Shown here piece after piece: positions 14,153 to 16,345 of a stretch of DNA of 16,345 nucleotides. The position numbers were made by a program, and so were the translations under genes. The notes beneath the pieces are model-generated. The model ran no database searches and was not told the DNA's origin. It saw only the letters and a program-made list of their open reading frames with translations. Positions within the stretch are counted from its first letter, which is position 1, and every line of letters starts with the position of its first letter. Source of the stretch: Candidatus Micrarchaeum sp. (GTDB lineage: Archaea > Micrarchaeota > Micrarchaeia > CAILAH01); the NCBI GenBank assembly GCA_020723045.1, contig DYJQ01000019.1, forward strand, positions 1 through 16,345, read 5' to 3'.

Positions 14153-14680
14153 ATGAAGGCGATGTTGCCGGTGCTGGTTGCTGTTGCTTTGATTTGCGGA
14201 TGTGTAAGCCAAGACGGAGATCTTGATGAAACACACAATTATACAGCCATTTATGTGAAGAGCACATTCGCAAACGACACCCTCATGGATAGGAAATATA
14301 CATGCGATGGTGAAAATATCCCTCCACCGCTTTTGCTCTCAGGCATCCCGTCTACTGCAACATCTATATCAGTTATAGTTGAGGACCATGATGCGCCCAT
14401 GGGCGCATTCGTGCACTGGGTGGTGTGGAACCTTCCGGTGAATGAAGATTATGGACAAGGGGTATATGGTATTGGTGTGCAGGGAAGGAATGATTTCAAC
14501 ACGCTCGGCTATGGAGGCCCGTGCCCCCCACCCGGCAAGCCTCACCATTATGTATTCACTGTGTATGCACTCGATTCTAACATATCGCTCGACAAAGGCG
14601 CAACAAGAGATGCACTGCTCATCGCAATGAAAGGCCACATATCCGGGAAGGGGGAGTTAGTGGGCCTATACGGACGCTAG
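14153..14680 (+). CDS. PEBP-family (YbhB/YbcL, Raf-kinase-inhibitor-like) lipoprotein
   Basis: A 175-residue member of the phosphatidylethanolamine-binding protein family. The ligand-pocket motifs are intact: VIVEDHDAPMGAFVHWVVWNLP (about 74-95, with the Asp, His and Trp of the pocket) and GYGGPCPPPGKPHHYVFTVYALD (119-141). The family binds anionic groups; the function of archaeal members is not established. The first 16 residues are a short signal with LICGC, matching a lipobox with Cys17 as the acylated residue, so the protein is probably anchored outside the cell membrane. The ATG at 14153 is favoured because it lies 26 bases after the TATA region. A TTG at 14144 would be an alternative and would place the transcript start too close. 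The gene is transcribed away from the ATP synthase operon; a functional link is not implied. Confidence 0.9.
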   Translation: MKAMLPVLVAVALICGCVSQDGDLDETHNYTAIYVKSTFANDTLMDRKYTCDGENIPPPLLLSGIPSTATSISVIVEDHDAPMGAFVHWVVWNLPVNEDYGQGVYGIGVQGRNDFNTLGYGGPCPPPGKPHHYVFTVYALDSNISLDKGATRDALLIAMKGHISGKGELVGLYGR

Positions 14681-14690
14681 ACTAGTGATG

Positions 14691-14716
14691 TGTGTTTGAA
14701 CACGGCGCCTGTTTTT
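14691..14716 (+). terminator. Possible terminator after the PEBP gene
   Basis: A small inverted repeat GTGTTTGAACAC is followed by the palindrome GGCGCC and a T5 run (14712-14716) that overlaps the stop codon of the convergent gene. It would end the rightward transcript. The stem is short, so the T-run is the main evidence. Confidence 0.35.
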
Positions 14717-15218
14717 ATGGCCTGAACGCCAAGCTCAAGAAGTAGATGAATGCAATCACACCTATTGTTCTCAGTACATCCTTCCACATATCCTTGTTCT
14801 TATCGATCAACAGCTTGCTTACCTCCATCTTTTTCTCGCTCATTTTAATCTCCTGTGCAAGACCGACTGCTTTTTCGCACGTCTCCACCGCATTCTCTCC
14901 GCTCTCTTTTATGAGGGCCCGCCTCGCTTCAACCATATACTTGTAATCTGCAATCCTATCCTGCCTAAGCAGGTCTTTGAGCCTCTCGTTAGGTATGTGT
15001 TCAAACTTGGGTGCATATTTTACGTACATGCTGTTTCCTTTCATTATATTGAACCTCTTGGCCTCGGCATAGTGCAGGCACGCCTTTGAAATAGTATTAG
15101 CAGAAGTAAATGAAGGGGCAGCGGTTATTATCATAGTGCTCGCCAGCATTGCCATAAATGCCTTTTTTATCTTGGTTGATTTTCTTGCTAGTTTGCTGAA
15201 ACCGACCTGTGCTTGCAT
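14715..15218 (-). CDS. Unknown secreted protein with a C-terminal membrane anchor
   Basis: I do not recognise this 167-residue protein. Visible features are a basic N-terminus (ARKSTKIKK), a hydrophobic stretch AFMAMLASTMIITAAP (20-35) and a plausible signal peptidase site after TSA (residue 40). A charged, mainly helical region of about 100 residues follows, with two cysteines (Cys47 and Cys114) that could pair outside the cell. A final hydrophobic helix VLRTIGVIAFIYFLSLAF (148-165) has almost no tail. This suggests an exported protein held in the membrane by its C-terminus with most of its mass outside. If the signal is not cleaved it would span twice. The ATG lies 27 bases after a TATA box, so the message is probably leaderless. 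It converges with the PEBP lipoprotein gene and follows the HEAT-like gene on the same strand; no shared function is evident. Confidence 0.65.
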   Translation of the reverse strand: MQAQVGFSKLARKSTKIKKAFMAMLASTMIITAAPSFTSANTISKACLHYAEAKRFNIMKGNSMYVKYAPKFEHIPNERLKDLLRQDRIADYKYMVEARRALIKESGENAVETCEKAVGLAQEIKMSEKKMEVSKLLIDKNKDMWKDVLRTIGVIAFIYFLSLAFRP

Positions 15219-15240
15219 GTTTGAAAAATAGAGTTAGTGC

Positions 15241-15250
15241 AATTAAAAAA
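15241..15250 (-). promoter_or_regulatory. TATA box of the unknown anchored protein, also a T-run after the HEAT-like gene
   Basis: TTTTTTAATT on the minus strand is centred about 27 bases before the ATG at 15218. The same T6 run lies about 34 bases after the stop of the upstream HEAT-like gene and could end its transcript, so the element may serve both as terminator and promoter. Confidence 0.5.
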
Positions 15251-15283
15251 CATTTCTACTGTCCGATACTCGCTCATCACACT

Positions 15284-16228
15284 TTATATGTGCCTTATCC
15301 TCTCAAGTGATAGCACGGCCTGTTCTGCAACGTCATATGAAGCGTTTCTTTCGAGATTTTCAAGTGCGAGTATTGCCTGCCCTGCAATTTCATGAGATGC
15401 ATCTCTTCCGAGGCCCTCCAGCGCTAGCACCGCCTGCCCTGCAACCTCTGGCGATGCGCCTGCCCCGAGCTCTTTCAGTGCAAGTACTACCTGCTCTGCA
15501 ACCTCATCAGGTGTATCCTTTCCGAGGCCCTCCAGCGCTAGCACCGCCTGCCCTGCAACCTCTGGCGATGCGCCTGCTCCCACCTCTTTCAGTGCAAATA
15601 CTACCTGCTCTGCAACCTCATCTGATGCATCTCTTCCGATATCTTTCAGCGCTAGTACCGCCAGCCCTGCAACCTCTGGTGATGCTCTTACTCCTAAGTC
15701 TCTAAGTGCGAGTAGTGTGTGCTCTACAACAGCCGGCAATGCTTTCATTCCAAGGTCTTTGAGTGCCAATACGCTTTGTTTTGCAATATCAAATGATGCT
15801 TTCATGCCGAGATTTTCTAGTGCTGCTACCGCTTGTTTTACAACCTTAGTTGATGCTTTTCTACCAAGATATTTCAATGCGTCTACTATTTTTTTTGCAA
15901 CCCTGGGTGATGTGCTTGGCACGGCAAGTACGAGTGATAATACAGCCTCCCTTGCAATATCATCTGATGCGTTTATTCCAACATTTTTCAGTGCTAATAC
16001 GGCCTGCACTGCAATCTTTGGCGAGGGTTCTTTTACGAGGTCATCCAGTGCTAATACGGCCTCTCTTGCAACCTTTGGTGATGCGTTTATTGCGCGGTCC
16101 TTGAGTTCTGCTACTTTAGATGATGATTTTCCGAGGTCGAAGATTGCTTTTTCGACTAAGGGTGGCCTAAATCGCGCGTTAGACTTTTTCTTTTTTGCAG
16201 TGGTATCTCTTGCAGAGTTTTTTTGCAT
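15284..16228 (-). CDS. Alpha-solenoid protein of fourteen 19-residue HEAT-like units
   Basis: This 314-residue protein has a lysine-rich N-terminus with no signal peptide (residues 1-20) and a short linker. From residue 49 to the last residue it then has fourteen consecutive units of exactly 19 residues with no insertion. A consensus unit is ASPEVAGQAVLALEGLGRD. Each unit predicts one amphipathic helix and a tight turn, so pairs of units (38 residues) would form HEAT-like hairpins. Units 8 to 13 mostly alternate between an 'ASPEVAG...LGRD' and an 'ASDEVAEQ...GAG' type, showing recent 38-residue duplication. Such solenoids usually bind proteins or nucleic acids; the lysine-rich tail would allow the latter, which is only inference. 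A TATA box and a GGAG ribosome binding site nine bases before the ATG support the start. No enzymatic motif is visible. Confidence 0.85.
   Translation of the reverse strand: MQKNSARDTTAKKKKSNARFRPPLVEKAIFDLGKSSSKVAELKDRAINASPKVAREAVLALDDLVKEPSPKIAVQAVLALKNVGINASDDIAREAVLSLVLAVPSTSPRVAKKIVDALKYLGRKASTKVVKQAVAALENLGMKASFDIAKQSVLALKDLGMKALPAVVEHTLLALRDLGVRASPEVAGLAVLALKDIGRDASDEVAEQVVFALKEVGAGASPEVAGQAVLALEGLGKDTPDEVAEQVVLALKELGAGASPEVAGQAVLALEGLGRDASHEIAGQAILALENLERNASYDVAEQAVLSLERIRHI
15287..16084 (-). repeat. Coding tandem repeat, 14 units of 57 bp
   Basis: The region encoding residues 49-314 is built from 57-bp units kept in register. Units towards the C-terminus are most alike: two 114-bp double units at 15408-15521 and 15522-15635 share at least 56 identical consecutive bases at their start. 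N-terminal units have diverged further at DNA level while keeping the protein pattern. Confidence 0.85.
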
Positions 16229-16235
16229 AATTATC

Positions 16236-16243
16236 AGCTCCTA
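16236..16243 (-). promoter_or_regulatory. Ribosome binding site of the HEAT-like gene
   Basis: TAGGAGCT on the minus strand puts GGAG nine bases before the ATG at 16228. Unlike several neighbouring genes, this message therefore has a leader with a Shine-Dalgarno sequence. Confidence 0.55.
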
Positions 16244-16265
16244 TTACCATTGATATTTCATTGCA

Positions 16266-16345
16266 CTAATAGTTAAAAACGTGCAGAAAATTAATGAGAG
16301 TCCCGATGGGCGGATTTTCAACATCGCAATCGCCAGTGTCTGCGA
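16266..16345 (-). CDS. Possible 3' end of a leftward gene cut by the window edge
   Basis: One minus-strand frame is open from the window edge to a TAG at 16266-16268 and reads about 25 residues, including GDCDVENPPIGTLINFLHVF, which looks like ordinary protein sequence. I do not recognise the family. A second frame is also open through this stretch, so the choice is uncertain. If real, its end overlaps the promoter of the HEAT-like gene. Confidence 0.3.
   Translation of the reverse strand, partial: ADTGDCDVENPPIGTLINFLHVFNY
16271..16280 (-). promoter_or_regulatory. TATA box of the HEAT-like gene
   Basis: GTTTTTAACT on the minus strand is centred about 48 bases before the ATG at 16228. It would start a transcript near 16250 with a leader of roughly 22 bases that contains the GGAG site. 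Confidence 0.5.

Noticed and set aside
15287..16084. Regular 57-bp repeats that could be taken for a CRISPR or satellite array
   Set aside because: The repeats are continuous without spacers, stay in one reading frame and encode a regular helical unit, so they are a coding repeat.
1..16345. Mobile elements, integrase or attachment sites near the tRNA
   Set aside because: No transposase or integrase is encoded, no copy of the tRNA 3' end was noticed elsewhere in the window, and the tRNA is tightly flanked by ordinary genes.

Overview
The window is archaeal. It carries a complete-looking A-type (V/A) ATP synthase operon, an archaeal-type secretion/pilus ATPase with two membrane platform proteins, a TRAM-domain protein, an intron-containing tRNA, TATA boxes spaced for leaderless transcripts, and GGTG/GGAG-type ribosome binding sites inside operons. 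The sequence does not fix the lineage. A small-genome (DPANN-like) or euryarchaeal host is possible, and that is a guess.

Layout. Positions 1-1030 hold two rightward genes: a 208-residue RNA-ligase-like nucleotidyltransferase and an 80-residue TRAM protein. Positions 1062-4706 hold a leftward Tad/type IV pilus-like operon (ATPase, then two short T2SSF membrane proteins) with no pilin. Positions 4707-4907 are non-coding and contain a candidate C/D box sRNA. Positions 4908-6415 hold a leftward cluster: RNase Z, a tRNA-Pro(UGG) with an 80-nt intron, and a small two-helix potassium channel, all with very short gaps. Positions 6484-14082 hold the ATP synthase operon in the order H-I-K-E-C-F-A-B. 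Subunit D, which normally follows B, is not in the window. A rightward PEBP-family lipoprotein (14153-14680) diverges from the operon and appears to share its TATA region. Positions 14715-15218 encode a leftward secreted, C-terminally anchored unknown protein. Positions 15284-16228 encode a leftward alpha-solenoid protein made of 14 exact 19-residue units. At the right edge there may be the last 25 codons of another leftward gene.

How the genes work together. The ATP synthase genes make one membrane motor: A and B form the head, C and F are the central stalk components present here, E and H are the peripheral stalks, and I and K form the membrane ion path. RNase Z cuts tRNA 3' ends, and its gene lies directly upstream of a tRNA whose 3' end is only 14-23 nt from the channel start codon, so tRNA processing could also set the 5' end of the channel mRNA. 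The pilus-type ATPase would power the two platform proteins.

The points most worth a second look are the RNase Z/tRNA/channel transcript, the 19-residue half-HEAT array, the candidate C/D sRNA, the missing AtpD and the very small RNA-ligase-like protein. I found no mobile element, CRISPR array or clearly new defence system.
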